Positions 35,170 to 44,975 are shown, counted from the stretch's first letter. The stretch: DNA of 64,000 nucleotides from VXRD01 sp965242535 (GCA_965242535.1 OZ251458.1:1798001-1862000); one strand, 5' to 3'. Numbers and translations: made by a program. Notes: generated by a model not told the origin, from the sequence alone.

Positions 35170-35242
35170 TGCGCCCACAGGGAATCGAACCCCGAACCTA
35201 CTGATTAAGAGTCAGTTGCTCTACCAGTTGAGCTATAGGCGC
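35170..35242 (-). tRNA. tRNA-Lys (anticodon CTT)
   Basis: Reading the minus strand, a 7-bp acceptor GCGCCTA/TGGGCGC, D-arm GCTC...GAGC, anticodon arm ACTGA-CTCTTAA-TCAGT and T-arm with TTCGATT fold into a standard cloverleaf. The anticodon CTT reads AAG (lysine). CCA is not encoded; a T run follows the discriminator base A. Confidence 0.95.
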
Positions 35243-35457
35243 ATACAATAGCGGTCAAAATGTAAAAAAGCCCAAGGGCAATGTCAAGCCTGTTTAGGAG
35301 GGGAAAAAGGCAGGGCAAACGGCGTGCGGTAAAATGGGTACCTGCGATGGCTTATCCGATGGGGTTCTGGGGTGGCTTATCCAACTGTTGCGTAACGTCA
35401 GTTGCCGATAGGATCTCGCGCCTTTGCGATGCGTAGATCGAGGGAAAGCGCGATTGC
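35243..35457. other. Intergenic region, nothing recognised
   Basis: Between the tRNA and the moaC stop I see no gene, hairpin or known repeat that I can support. Confidence 0.6.
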
Positions 35458-35937
35458 TCATTTTGAAGCCGATCCGTCGCGGACATAGGTCCCACTTTGC
35501 CCGCCGCTTTTGCGGAGTAGGCATATCTCGCCGATGACCATGCCGCGGTCCACGGCTTTGCACATGTCGTAAATCGTCAACAGCGCCACGCTGACCGCGG
35601 TTAGGGCTTCCATCTCCACGCCCGTGCGCCCGGGCACGCGCACACTCGCGGTCGCCGCGATGCCCGCATTTTCGATCTCAAAGCGCAGGTCAATGCCCGT
35701 AATGCCCAAGGGGTGACACATCGGAATGAGGTCAGACGCGCGCTTGGCGGCCATGGCCCCGGCGATGCGCGCGGTTTCCAAGACATTGCCCTTGGGCACT
35801 TGCCCGCCGGCGATGAGACGCAGGGTCTCGGGGCGCATCGAGATTTTTCCCGACGCCGTGGCCTCGCGGTCCGTCACGGCTTTATCCGTGACATCCACCA
35901 TCTTCACATGGCCCTGTGGGTCGATATGCGTCAACAT
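35458..35937 (-). CDS. moaC: Cyclic pyranopterin monophosphate synthase accessory protein
   Basis: 159 residues. PMCHPLGITG and GVEMEALTAVSVALLTIYD are the active-site motifs of MoaC, which closes the cyclic pyranopterin ring in molybdenum cofactor synthesis. The C-terminal KSGGQSGTY fits. It starts 3 bp after the guaA stop on the same strand, so guaA and moaC may be cotranscribed although their pathways differ. No other moa gene is in the window. Confidence 0.96.
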   Translation of the reverse strand: MLTHIDPQGHVKMVDVTDKAVTDREATASGKISMRPETLRLIAGGQVPKGNVLETARIAGAMAAKRASDLIPMCHPLGITGIDLRFEIENAGIAATASVRVPGRTGVEMEALTAVSVALLTIYDMCKAVDRGMVIGEICLLRKSGGQSGTYVRDGSASK

Positions 35938-35940
35938 GTT

Positions 35941-37740
35941 CTACTCCCATTCCACTGTGCCCGGGGGTTTGTGCGTGATGTCGTAACACACGGCCGCGAT
36001 GCCCGGCAACTTCCAGATCTCGGCGGCCATCTCGCGCACCAAGTCGCGGGGCAAGGTGGCGAATCGCGCGGTCATGAAATCCGGCGTCGCTATCGGGCGC
36101 AAAATCGCGATCTCATCGCGTCCGTCCGTCGTGACAGGCGCCAACACGGTCGGCATCTGCGATACGGAGGCCATGAGGCCCGCCCGTTCGAGGGCGCGCA
36201 TGGCTATCGCGTCTGCCCGACGCAAGAGATCGAGGCGTTGCCGGGTCGAGAATGCGCGTTTGAGGCGCGTTTGGGGCGGCGCGTCTGGCGCGATCAAATA
36301 CACCACGCGGTTGATGCCCGGTACGCCGTTGGTGATCCGCGTGGAGACATCTTCGAGAACGGGCCAATCCGCAGGCCCCCAAACGAGTGCGGGATGCGAG
36401 TACGTGCGGAAATCGCCTTGCACGCCCACGCTTTTGACGGGCAAAATTCGCAGTTGCAAACCCGCCTCTGCCGCGAGAGCAACCGCGGCCCGTTCCGCGG
36501 CTTTGACCGCGTCCCCCGGTCCCTTTCCGTCCGAACACAAACAGCGCACGGCCAGGCCGGGGCCGGGAAATGGATGCCGCCAAATGAGGGGATCGGGCAG
36601 GCCCAACTCGCGGCCGAGTTCGCGCACCTCGTCTTTGTACAACTGCGCCAAGGGTTCCACGACCTTGCCCTGTGCGATCAACTCGTCGATCATGCCGATG
36701 CGGTTGTGGTGCGTCTTGATCAACGCGGCGTGTTCCGTGCCCCCGGATTCGATGGTATCGGGATAGAGCGTGCCCTGTGCCAACACCCAGTCCGCCGTGT
36801 TCAAGTGCAATGTCGCCATCACGTCGTCCTTCACTTGCAAAAAGGTTCGCCCAATGGCCTCGCGCTTGGCTTCGGGGTCGGTCAGCCCCTCCACACTCAG
36901 CAAAAACTCATCGCTGGCATCTTCGACCATCAAATTGTCAAACCCCTCTTTTTGCAGAAACGCTTTGACATCGGCGGTTTCGCCCTCGCGCATAAACCCG
37001 TTGTCGATGTGCAGGCCCAACACGCGGTCTGCGCCGAGCGCTTTGTTGCACAGCACGAAAGCCACCGACGAATCCACGCCGCCGGACACGAGCAAAAACA
37101 CATTGCGCTCGCCCACCTGTGCGCGCAGATCGGCCATCAGCGCGTCTGCGTAATTGCCCATCGTCCAAGTGCGGGCCGCGTTGCAGATCGTCAAAAAATT
37201 GTCGAAAATATCCAATCCGCGCGGGGTGTGCGCCACTTCCGGGTGAAATTGCAGGCCGTAAATATGACGCTGGACATCGCCTATCGCCGCAGAGGGACAA
37301 TCCTCGGTCGCGCCCAAAATTTCAAAACCATCGGGCAAGGTGGCGACGATGTCCCCATGGCTCATCCAAACTTCCTGCGCGTCGCCGAGCCCGGCGAATA
37401 AATCCGCCCCGTCCGCAATTTTCAAGGTGGCAGACCCGTATTCTCGCACCGCGCCGGGAACGACCTCGCCGCCCAAGTGAACGCACAACAACTGATGCCC
37501 GTAACACAGGCCGAGGATGGGCACGGGCATGTCCAACACGGCGGCGTCAAACGCGGGCGGATTCGGATCGTACACACTCGCAGGGCCGCCGGATAAGATC
37601 ACGCCGGAAACCCCGTGCAAGGATGCGGGATCGACCTGTGGCGAAAAAATCTCGGCATAGACCCGCAACCTGCGAATCCGATTGGCGATCAAGTGGGCGT
37701 ATTGCCCGCCAAAATCAATCACGGCAATGCCGTTGTGCAT
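35941..37740 (-). CDS. guaA: GMP synthase (glutamine-hydrolysing)
   Basis: 599 residues from MHNGIAVIDFGGQ. The glutaminase triad is visible as the cysteine in LGLCYGHQ and the histidine and glutamate in LQFHPEVAH; the ATP-pyrophosphatase PP-loop is LVSGGVDSS. The enzyme aminates XMP to GMP. It is some 75 residues longer than E. coli GuaA (525); the extra length lies in the C-terminal half (around VKAAERAAVALAAE and the QTRLKRAFSTRQRL region). Start choice follows the family; the ORF extends upstream without similarity. Confidence 0.96.
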   Translation of the reverse strand: MHNGIAVIDFGGQYAHLIANRIRRLRVYAEIFSPQVDPASLHGVSGVILSGGPASVYDPNPPAFDAAVLDMPVPILGLCYGHQLLCVHLGGEVVPGAVREYGSATLKIADGADLFAGLGDAQEVWMSHGDIVATLPDGFEILGATEDCPSAAIGDVQRHIYGLQFHPEVAHTPRGLDIFDNFLTICNAARTWTMGNYADALMADLRAQVGERNVFLLVSGGVDSSVAFVLCNKALGADRVLGLHIDNGFMREGETADVKAFLQKEGFDNLMVEDASDEFLLSVEGLTDPEAKREAIGRTFLQVKDDVMATLHLNTADWVLAQGTLYPDTIESGGTEHAALIKTHHNRIGMIDELIAQGKVVEPLAQLYKDEVRELGRELGLPDPLIWRHPFPGPGLAVRCLCSDGKGPGDAVKAAERAAVALAAEAGLQLRILPVKSVGVQGDFRTYSHPALVWGPADWPVLEDVSTRITNGVPGINRVVYLIAPDAPPQTRLKRAFSTRQRLDLLRRADAIAMRALERAGLMASVSQMPTVLAPVTTDGRDEIAILRPIATPDFMTARFATLPRDLVREMAAEIWKLPGIAAVCYDITHKPPGTVEWE

Positions 37741-37787
37741 GGGGACTCCATAAGGTTGAGAGGGGAGAAGGCCACCGCGCCATCCGT

Positions 37788-38591
37788 TTAATCCGCGTTC
37801 GTGTTCTCCCACGTCTCGTACCACTTGCGATAGCCGGTTTCCACGGGTTCGAGATGCCCGACCTCAAATTCGAGCGCGTAATCGCGGTCATAGCCCAGGG
37901 CTTCCACCTGGTTCCACACCCAGCGGTAATCGATGATGCCATCGCCGAGCATGCAACGTTCCCATTGGCCCTCCGAGTTGTAATCGCCGTCTTTGATGTG
38001 GACGTGGACGATGTGATCTTTGAACACGTCAAAAGCGGCTTTGTAATTTGCGCCCGCGGCCATGAGATTGCACGGTTCGTACAAAATCCCAAAGTACTTG
38101 GACCCCACTTTTTCGCACAATTCCAAACAGACCGCTGGATCGCCCGAAATCTCGGTGCCGTGGTTTTCGATGCCCATGTAAATGTCCAGTTTTTCCGCGT
38201 ATTCCGATGCCGCGCGAAAATGGGGTACGAGCGCGTCGATGGAGGCGCGTTTGCTGTCGCCGGGCACGATGCGGATGGACTTCGCCCCAAACGCCTTGCC
38301 CACGTCCAGCGTCTTTTTCAATTCGTCCATCGCGGCGCTACGGGCATCCTCGGAGGCGGCGACAAAATCCCGGCCGCAGTACGACCCGATATTTGCCAGC
38401 GCAACGCCGTACCTGTCGCACGCCAAGCGCAAGATGTCCAGGTCGTAATCCGGATCCGTGACGGAAAAATGCGGCACGCGCCCCAACAGGTCAATTTTGT
38501 CAAACCCGGCTTCGGCAATCACGCGAAACGTCTCGTCCAACCCCCTATCTCGCAAGGGAATACTACACGCGGAAATGCGCGTCACATCCAT
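37788..38591 (-). CDS. Sugar phosphate isomerase/epimerase-like protein (xylose-isomerase-like TIM barrel)
   Basis: 267 residues from MDVTRISACSI with a GGGAGG ribosome site. Motifs MGIENHGTE, ILYEPCN and VHVHIKDGD give the metal-binding acid and histidine positions of the AP_endonuc_2 TIM-barrel family, which includes sugar epimerases and inositol-catabolic enzymes. The substrate is not known. Element A copy 2 lies 46 bp upstream of the start, so the native promoter may be altered. Confidence 0.8.
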   Translation of the reverse strand: MDVTRISACSIPLRDRGLDETFRVIAEAGFDKIDLLGRVPHFSVTDPDYDLDILRLACDRYGVALANIGSYCGRDFVAASEDARSAAMDELKKTLDVGKAFGAKSIRIVPGDSKRASIDALVPHFRAASEYAEKLDIYMGIENHGTEISGDPAVCLELCEKVGSKYFGILYEPCNLMAAGANYKAAFDVFKDHIVHVHIKDGDYNSEGQWERCMLGDGIIDYRWVWNQVEALGYDRDYALEFEVGHLEPVETGYRKWYETWENTNAD

Positions 38592-38636
38592 GTCAAACCT
38601 CCCAAAAAGAAAATCGTAGGGACAGGATCCCATGTC

Positions 38637-39036
38637 CATTTGCCCCAGTTAATTCATTATCGGGATCGCTTTGCTGTTCCACCGTCCTTCAGAGAAGCCA
38701 TCGCCAAACAGGCCATCGCAAAAGCTCATCAACGAAAGCCATCAAGCACAGCGCGCAAGTCCGTCTCGCAACCCACTTCTCTTTTGCAACCCACTTGGCA
38801 GGCCAACGCATGTGGTGCTAGTATAAAAGCGATTTGCGCTGTGCCTAGCCCCTCGGCGCATGAGAGCGGCATTTTTTGCCTACTTTTTGTTGCTGTTGAC
38901 AAAAAGTAGGTCGCCGAAGGCATCGAGGGCAACCCACGATGCTGCAGGACCAAACGCTTTAGAAAAGCGAGTAACATCGGTGCGGGTTGGCGCATGTCAA
39001 AATTTGGTATCATTTAATTTTTCGTTGGTACAGATG
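38637..39036 (-). mobile_element. Dispersed element A, copy 2 (about 400 bp)
   Basis: The ends are inverted (CATTTGCCCCAGTTAATTCA and, at the other side, CGTTGGTACAGATG), the canonical end being CATTTGTACCAACT. Both junctions fall inside a REP-like hairpin: GTAGGGACAGG...CATGTC before and GCCCCGTGCCTGTCC after. It contains the same interior hairpin and the same roughly 94-codon frame (38729-39013, minus) as copy 3. Confidence 0.85.
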
Positions 39037-39068
39037 GCCCCGTGCCTGTCCGAATCCCGGGGTACCGC

Positions 39069-41276
39069 TCATTCTCCGACGCAATCCACAAAAATGGGAC
39101 TGCTCCACGCCATTTCCATGTCGGTTTGCACCACGCGGACATAGTACGGATTGACGCCCGGTTTGGCGTCTTTGTCGATAAAATCGAATGACACCTCGCC
39201 CGCGGATCCGGGTTCGGGCGCGAAATCGACGGTGATGCGGCGGTTCAATGAGCCGAGTTCCACGCTCACCGGGCCGCGTTCCAAATCGCGCGAGCCAATG
39301 TGAAAGCCCGCCCTTTCCGCAGGCGCGTAGGACATGCGCCGCGGCGGCGCGATGCCTTGATCGCCGAACAGGGGGCCGGTGATGACGGACGTGTCGACCG
39401 CCAATTCGAGATCCACATCGCCATCGCCCGGCAGGTCTAAAACGATGCCGCTGCGATAGCCGCACGTCACCGAATACCAGCGCAGGCCGCGATCCGTGAG
39501 ATCCAAAACGCGAGAGCGCGGGCTGTCGAATCGGATCTGTTCGACCCCGTCGATGGCGCGGCCCGACACCTGTAATTTTCCCTCCCAGATCACGCCGGAA
39601 TAACTGCTCTTGCGACTGGCGCCCTCCCACATCACGCGCACGCGCTGGCGGTCTTTTTTCGCGGCGATCGGATGGCTGTAAATGCGGTCCAACCCGCGGT
39701 ACAAGTCCACCGATTCAAACGGCGCCGTGCCCGCCACAAAGGCCGAGATGCGCGGCGCGTTTCGCGTCGTGAACTCCTCGCCCATCCCGTGCCCTTCGCA
39801 GTCGGTACGCAACAAAATGCGCGCGCCCGTGGTGGCGTAGATGCGCCGCGCTTTGTACGCGTCCAGCACGCTTTCGATGGTCAACTCGGGCGCGTACACC
39901 GCGGCCAATCCCGCCTTGGCGTATCGCCTGTGCTGAAACCCAGGCGCGTCGTTGCCCGGCCGCCCGTTGTGGCTGTCGCTGCCGCCGAAAAATCCCATGC
40001 GGTAATCGCGCTCAAAGGTCTCTTGCAAAATCCACTCGAACGTGCCGTGATCCGAGGTGATCTCCACCGCGGGCTCGAGGTAGGGATCGTGGTATTGCAA
40101 ATCCGAATGCTCCCCGCCCACATGCGCGGTGATCACCGTATCGGTGCCGCGATACGCCTCGTACACCGCTGTGATATGCGTCAAATCCGTATCCGCGTCC
40201 GATTTGTCCGCGAGGCCCTCGTGCCCCGAGCGGCGGATGGGTTGATCGTGCCGGCGAAAATACACGTTGTGATGCCCGCCGCGCGTGGTTTGCGCGGACC
40301 ACTCAAAGCCCGGCAGGGCCACGAATCGCCCGGGCTGGTGACAGGCGCGTTCGGCTTCTCGTTGCAACGCCCAATCCCGCGTGCTCAAGACGTGGTCATT
40401 GCGCTGGTAGCCCGCAAAGTGGATGCCCGCCACATCGCGCGCGTACCTGAAAAAATCGGGGATTTTCTCCGCCAGCGCCACCTGCCCGCCGTGCGAATCC
40501 CCCCAGTAGAGCATCTGTTCCGGCGCGGTCTCGCGGCAATCTATCGGGTTGCTCTGCGCGGTCAATGTGCCATCCGTGGCATTGAGACGAAGGATGCCCT
40601 CGGCCTGCGCGATGCACCCCTCGATCCAGCGCACGCCCCCATCTGCGCGATCAAACGTCACGTTTTCCGGCACGCGCACCGCGCCGCTGTCGAACGTCAC
40701 CTCGCCGCGATACGCCGCCGGGTTGCCCCAGGCGTCTTCCGCCTTGACCTGAATGCGAAACGCTTCGCCCCGTGCGACGATGGACGGCGCGTTGATCGCC
40801 AGCGTTTCGGCGTCGCCGCCCACGATCCGCAAAGCGGGCGGATCGGGCAAGGTGACGGCGTTGCCATCGCCCGCATCCACATCGACCCAAAAATAGTGCC
40901 GCGCTTCGGCAAAGGTCTGCGCCCGAAACCCCGGCCCGCCGCCCCTCGTATCGCCGTAGGTGACGCGGACCCGCTCGCCGGGGGCCAAGGCGCGTCCGTT
41001 CACGGTCAGCGAGAGCGACATCACGCTTTGCACCAAAACCCCGACCCGCGCTTCTTTGGGCGCGTCGACCGTCAAATAATCCGCGCCCGTGGGATCGTCG
41101 AGCTGAGGGGTTGCGCGATCCGAATCCGAATCCGTGTAAATCCGAATCGCCCCGCCCGTGCCAACGCCTTTTTCGCCCGCCGTATAGGTCAAGGTCCACG
41201 TGCCATAAGACGCGGCGACCACATCCGTCGCGGGATGCAGCGCGGCACTGCCGTACCATTTTTTGATCTTTGACAT
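39069..41276 (-). CDS. DUF3604 / PHP-like metallohydrolase
   Basis: 735 residues from MSKIKKWYG with a GGAGG site. An N-terminal beta-rich region of about 300 residues precedes a metal-site core: YWGDSHGGQVALA, VALPGFEWSA, ITAHVGGEHSD and GFFGGSDSHNGRPG, which supply the histidines and aspartates of the DUF3604 family (PHP-fold phosphoesterase-like). The physiological substrate of this family is not established. The next gene upstream (DUF6785-like) ends 14 bp before its start, so the two form an operon, perhaps uptake plus hydrolysis of one compound. Confidence 0.8.
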   Translation of the reverse strand: MSKIKKWYGSAALHPATDVVAASYGTWTLTYTAGEKGVGTGGAIRIYTDSDSDRATPQLDDPTGADYLTVDAPKEARVGVLVQSVMSLSLTVNGRALAPGERVRVTYGDTRGGGPGFRAQTFAEARHYFWVDVDAGDGNAVTLPDPPALRIVGGDAETLAINAPSIVARGEAFRIQVKAEDAWGNPAAYRGEVTFDSGAVRVPENVTFDRADGGVRWIEGCIAQAEGILRLNATDGTLTAQSNPIDCRETAPEQMLYWGDSHGGQVALAEKIPDFFRYARDVAGIHFAGYQRNDHVLSTRDWALQREAERACHQPGRFVALPGFEWSAQTTRGGHHNVYFRRHDQPIRRSGHEGLADKSDADTDLTHITAVYEAYRGTDTVITAHVGGEHSDLQYHDPYLEPAVEITSDHGTFEWILQETFERDYRMGFFGGSDSHNGRPGNDAPGFQHRRYAKAGLAAVYAPELTIESVLDAYKARRIYATTGARILLRTDCEGHGMGEEFTTRNAPRISAFVAGTAPFESVDLYRGLDRIYSHPIAAKKDRQRVRVMWEGASRKSSYSGVIWEGKLQVSGRAIDGVEQIRFDSPRSRVLDLTDRGLRWYSVTCGYRSGIVLDLPGDGDVDLELAVDTSVITGPLFGDQGIAPPRRMSYAPAERAGFHIGSRDLERGPVSVELGSLNRRITVDFAPEPGSAGEVSFDFIDKDAKPGVNPYYVRVVQTDMEMAWSSPIFVDCVGE

Positions 41277-41290
41277 CAAAACACCTCCGA

Positions 41291-43240
41291 TTACCAACCG
41301 TGTACAAAATGCCCGCCGTCTGGAAACCAAATCGCATCGACGACACTCGACAGGGAAATGCCGAACAAATAGCCGACGATCGCGCCGTACCAAAACGGCA
41401 ACGACCGCTTGTAGAGATGCACCCCGCCAAATCGCAGGACGACCACCTTGACGATCCACACGATCATCAAACAAAACGCATAGCGCCCGGGCGGGAATGC
41501 AATGGCGACCGGGTGAAAGGGCCACCACGCAAATTGGGAACGCAAATAGGTCAAAACCCCGGCCTCGGCAAAGCCGAACAACCACACGCCGAGTTTTTGC
41601 GTGTCGAACACCGACAGCTTGCTGCCCTCGATATGGGCCACGCGAGAAATGAGCGCGTCCATCGGCCACGACACCAACAGGCCGTTCAACCCGCCTTCGT
41701 CATAACAGCGAAACAGATAAAACCCGCCCGCGCTCGCATAGCCGATCAAATAGGCGAGCGGCACCATCCCCCAAAGCCATGGATGACGGCGCAGCGACCG
41801 CCCGAACATGCGAAAAATATGCGGCACCGCGGCCAAACACGTCGTGCGGCTCGAATCGCCCAAAAACACATTGCGATTGAACAAGATCAACATCGACTGC
41901 GACCCAGGCGACAGCTTGGACGTGCCGACGAGGGAGTGGATGAGGGACACGCCTTTGCCCCCTGCGGGATTGAGAAAGGTAAATCCGGTCGTCGCCGCGT
42001 ATTTCGCAATCCCGAAATAGCACATGAACATCAGCGCCAGTTGCCCGACCGTCGCCCAAAGCCCCACGCCTGCGGACGACATCCATCCCCCAAGCCCCAC
42101 GCTTGAAAGGCCGAGGCCCACCCAAGCCGTGCGATACGTCACGGGCGCGCCATCGTCCAGGGCGCGGGTTTGGCTCCATGCTTTTTGCGCGGTCTCTTTG
42201 AGGTGGTGGCGCGCCACCCACACGGACCACAGCACCAAACAGGCCAGCGCGCCGTGCATTTCGAGCCGGGCGATCTCGCCGGCATGGGCCGGTTGGTCGG
42301 GCAGGCCCACCGTGAAGCCCGTGCGATTGAGCATGCCCACCTTGAGAATGTTGACCGCGTTGTAAAACCACACGCTGAACAAAATATCGACCGGGCAGAG
42401 ATATGCCAAGCCCATGATCAGGGGTTGCACGCGCAAGTAGTACGCCGGGAAATACATGCCCAAATCCACGGCTTTGGTGCGGTATTGATCAAAAACCGTA
42501 ATGCGCGGCAAACTCAGTTGAAAATACCCGACGATGTTCCAACATATTATACCTGCCACGCACCAAAACCCGATCCAAAAAACCTTGTCTCGAAACACCG
42601 CGGGCACTCGGCCCTCATCCGCGCCTTCGAGCAGGGCCACTGGGAACTCGGACATGGGAAAGACCAACCGCTCTTTTTCCTGCCACTGCTTGAAGAAGAG
42701 CACGCTACCGAAAAAGCCCGCCATCACCGCGCTGATGCAGCCGACAAACCACCACGCGAAGGGCCGCACCCACAGCAACCACGGCACGGGTTCGCCGCGA
42801 TGCCGCCCGGTGTACACCTGTCGCACATCGGGCAGGTTCGCATCCAAAAAGAGCCAGTCGGGTAAAAAGGGAATGACCGCGTCGCGCAGGCGGTTTTCCG
42901 GGGAGGCGTAAAACTCGGGCGCGGGAATCAGGCTAACCGCGTAAAACCCCCAGCCCACTGCGGGCAAGTTGCCCACGATCCACATCATCGAGAAAATGGT
43001 GAGCAATTCCATGCGGGACAGGGCAAAGCGGGGCGCGAAGCGATTCAGCCCGATGTTGATCCCCACCCACATCACAAAGGGAATCAGCGCGGCCACGGGC
43101 AAATAGCTCTTGACCAAATTCCCGGCAAAATAGGTCATATACCACGTGGCGATGGCAATGGTCGCAAGCCCCAACGCGATGGATCGCAACGTGATGGAAT
43201 CGGGCGCGGATTCGGGTTGTCTGTCGGACGATAGAGCCAT
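41291..43240 (-). CDS. Large polytopic membrane protein, DUF6785/DUF6784-like
   Basis: 649 residues from MALSSDRQPES, with about 14 hydrophobic segments. It is paralogous to 10546-12549: both have the FYASPENRLRDAV / YYASPENRFDELL stretch, the KQW-x3-ERL-x-FP motif and an AIWFPDGGHF / DIFWFPGDGH end. The start lacks a convincing ribosome site because the heptamer repeats begin immediately upstream. It is followed by the DUF3604 gene, consistent with a transport role, by inference. Confidence 0.7.
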   Translation of the reverse strand: MALSSDRQPESAPDSITLRSIALGLATIAIATWYMTYFAGNLVKSYLPVAALIPFVMWVGINIGLNRFAPRFALSRMELLTIFSMMWIVGNLPAVGWGFYAVSLIPAPEFYASPENRLRDAVIPFLPDWLFLDANLPDVRQVYTGRHRGEPVPWLLWVRPFAWWFVGCISAVMAGFFGSVLFFKQWQEKERLVFPMSEFPVALLEGADEGRVPAVFRDKVFWIGFWCVAGIICWNIVGYFQLSLPRITVFDQYRTKAVDLGMYFPAYYLRVQPLIMGLAYLCPVDILFSVWFYNAVNILKVGMLNRTGFTVGLPDQPAHAGEIARLEMHGALACLVLWSVWVARHHLKETAQKAWSQTRALDDGAPVTYRTAWVGLGLSSVGLGGWMSSAGVGLWATVGQLALMFMCYFGIAKYAATTGFTFLNPAGGKGVSLIHSLVGTSKLSPGSQSMLILFNRNVFLGDSSRTTCLAAVPHIFRMFGRSLRRHPWLWGMVPLAYLIGYASAGGFYLFRCYDEGGLNGLLVSWPMDALISRVAHIEGSKLSVFDTQKLGVWLFGFAEAGVLTYLRSQFAWWPFHPVAIAFPPGRYAFCLMIVWIVKVVVLRFGGVHLYKRSLPFWYGAIVGYLFGISLSSVVDAIWFPDGGHFVHGW

Positions 43241-43455
43241 GGGAGGAGGGGGAGACGGGAGAAGCAATCGCAATCGTAGGGACAGGCCCCCGTGCCTGTC
43301 CGCAATCAGGACGTAAGACGCGAGACAGCCACGCCCATTCATCGCAAAGGCGATCCGCAGATAGACGATTGGGTAGCGCAGGTGGTACGGGGTTAATCCA
43401 CGCAATCCCCAAATCCGCGACAATCCGCGATCCAGACAAATGATCAGGCCCTGTG
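43241..43455. repeat. Heptamer repeats and REP-like hairpin
   Basis: Purine-rich heptamers begin at once upstream of the membrane-protein start, followed by GCAATCGCAATCGTAGGGAC and the hairpin GGACAGGC-CCCCGT-GCCTGTCC (about 43279-43301). The rest, to element A, shows no gene. Confidence 0.75.
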
Positions 43456-43882
43456 CATTTGTACCAACTCATTACTCCGAAAATTAAATGATACCAAATT
43501 TTGATACGCACCAACCCGCCCCGACGAGGCTCGCTTGTCTAAAGCGTTTGGTTCTAAATCCTCGTTGGTTGCCTTCGATGCCTTCGGCGACCTACTTTTT
43601 TTTTACAGCAAAAAAAAGTAGGCAAAAAATGCCGCTCTCATGCGCCGAGGGGCTAGGCACAGCGCAAATCACTTTTGTAATAGAACGACATGCGTCGGCC
43701 TGCAAGGTGGGTTGCAAAATGGATGTTGGTTGCGAGACGGACTTGCGCGCTGTGCGTGATGGCTTTCATTGATGGACTTTTGGGATGGCACGGTTGGCGA
43801 TGGATTCTCTGAAGGACGGTGGAGCAACAAAGCGTCCCGATAATGAATGAGTTGGTACAAAATGAATGAGTTGGTACAAATG
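43456..43882 (+). mobile_element. Dispersed element A, copy 3 (full length, about 427 bp)
   Basis: The left end CATTTGTACCAACTCATTA and the right end AATGAGTTGGTACAAATG are perfect inverted repeats over at least 16 bp. The right end occurs twice in tandem (43848-43862 and 43867-43882). The flanks GGCCCTGTG and GCCCCCGTG resemble a short target duplication and derive from the REP-like hairpin. A 94-codon frame (43488-43772) matches copy 2. The same termini bound the intact IS4-type element at 59010-60437. Confidence 0.88.
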
Positions 43883-43919
43883 GCCCCCGTGCTTGACCTA
43901 TCCCGTCGTCGCCCCGTTG

Positions 43920-44897
43920 TCAGCGGTCGGGGAATCGGACTTTGAATTGGGTGGGATCACAATCGAAGTGATCGATGATGTACTTAGTGTTAAGTATGAG
44001 ATTTGATGATCGAACCCAATATGTCTCAATATGGAAAGATCCTATTGTGCGAGGCCTAGTAAATCTTTTGTTATCGTTATCCGAGTGTATAGGCTCGGTA
44101 GATACCAAATAGCGCTTGGCGCGGCCTCTCCGAATAGGGCAATGGCTTTTGTTTAAGATGTTCTTGTTTATGAGCCAACGCACAACCTCCACCATTATAT
44201 CCTTCCACCATTTAATCGAGACAGTTGACTTGTCGGGAAACAAAATTTCAGTGGGCGGTGAATCACCTGTTTGAGGCTTCAATGCTGAAAGTGGTTGCCA
44301 TCCCTGTTCATCTAGAGGCGATGGCTGATTTTCAGTAGGCGGCGGTGATTGAACGCTTGGTTCTTCGGTAGGCGTATTTGTCGGATCGAAATTCGGGTTG
44401 ATGACGGGCGTTTGTCCCACCTGAATGCGGCCCGAAATGACGCTGGATCGCCACAGGGCCAACGCCTTCAGGCAGGCTTCAGTCGCTGATCTGTCAGTTA
44501 GGTTGAAGCTCGTCGTTGGAGATGTGTTGCCGGACTTATACAGTTCCCAACGGTTGCCATCCGTCAAGAGGAAGTAATTCGCGCCTGTATGGGCACAGTA
44601 TAATATCCCTTGATCCAGTGCTTTTCCGCTCTGCAAGGACTCATCCAACTTTTTGGCCTCCACTACGATTTCAGGCCGACCATCGTGAAGGAGCACATAG
44701 TCGGAGATTTTGTTATTTGGCACCCGATACTCGGGCACAACCACATCCGGGTCTTCGGTGTCCCAACCGAGTTCGCGCAACAAGGGATCGATCAGCGCGT
44801 AGCGGGTCAACATTTCATTTTGTCTGAGCGCATCGCCGTGATCGTCCACGCGATCGCGGAGCGTTTCGACCAGTGTCAGCAAATTTTCCAGCGGCAT
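43920..44897 (-). CDS. HsdR-N-like PD-(D/E)XK protein, stand-alone
   Basis: 325 residues from MPLENLLTLV with an AAAGGA site 9 bp away; an ATG at 44915 is the alternative. The N-terminal half has YALIDPLLRELGWD and then KISDYVLLHDGRPEIVVEAKKL, the D-xn-ExK nuclease core of type I restriction R subunits. A proline-rich linker (residues about 175-205) leads to a C-terminal helical domain (WWKDIMVEVVRWLINKNIL). There is no helicase, methylase or specificity gene nearby. It is AT-rich and sits next to element A. Confidence 0.75.
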   Translation of the reverse strand: MPLENLLTLVETLRDRVDDHGDALRQNEMLTRYALIDPLLRELGWDTEDPDVVVPEYRVPNNKISDYVLLHDGRPEIVVEAKKLDESLQSGKALDQGILYCAHTGANYFLLTDGNRWELYKSGNTSPTTSFNLTDRSATEACLKALALWRSSVISGRIQVGQTPVINPNFDPTNTPTEEPSVQSPPPTENQPSPLDEQGWQPLSALKPQTGDSPPTEILFPDKSTVSIKWWKDIMVEVVRWLINKNILNKSHCPIRRGRAKRYLVSTEPIHSDNDNKRFTRPRTIGSFHIETYWVRSSNLILNTKYIIDHFDCDPTQFKVRFPDR

Positions 44898-44946
44898 ATC
44901 CGCGAATCCTTTCATCGATGGGTTATGGCTATTGCGTTTCGCTTAC

Positions 44947-44975
44947 TTGACATGATACGAAAATTGCCTGATATA
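44947..44975 (+). promoter_or_regulatory. Candidate sigma-70 promoter for the DUF2442 gene
   Basis: TTGACA (44947-44952), 17 bp, GATATA (44970-44975). Downstream, CTGGAGTCATTCAAA occurs twice in tandem and ends at the ATG; the second copy supplies the GGAG ribosome site. Confidence 0.45.
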
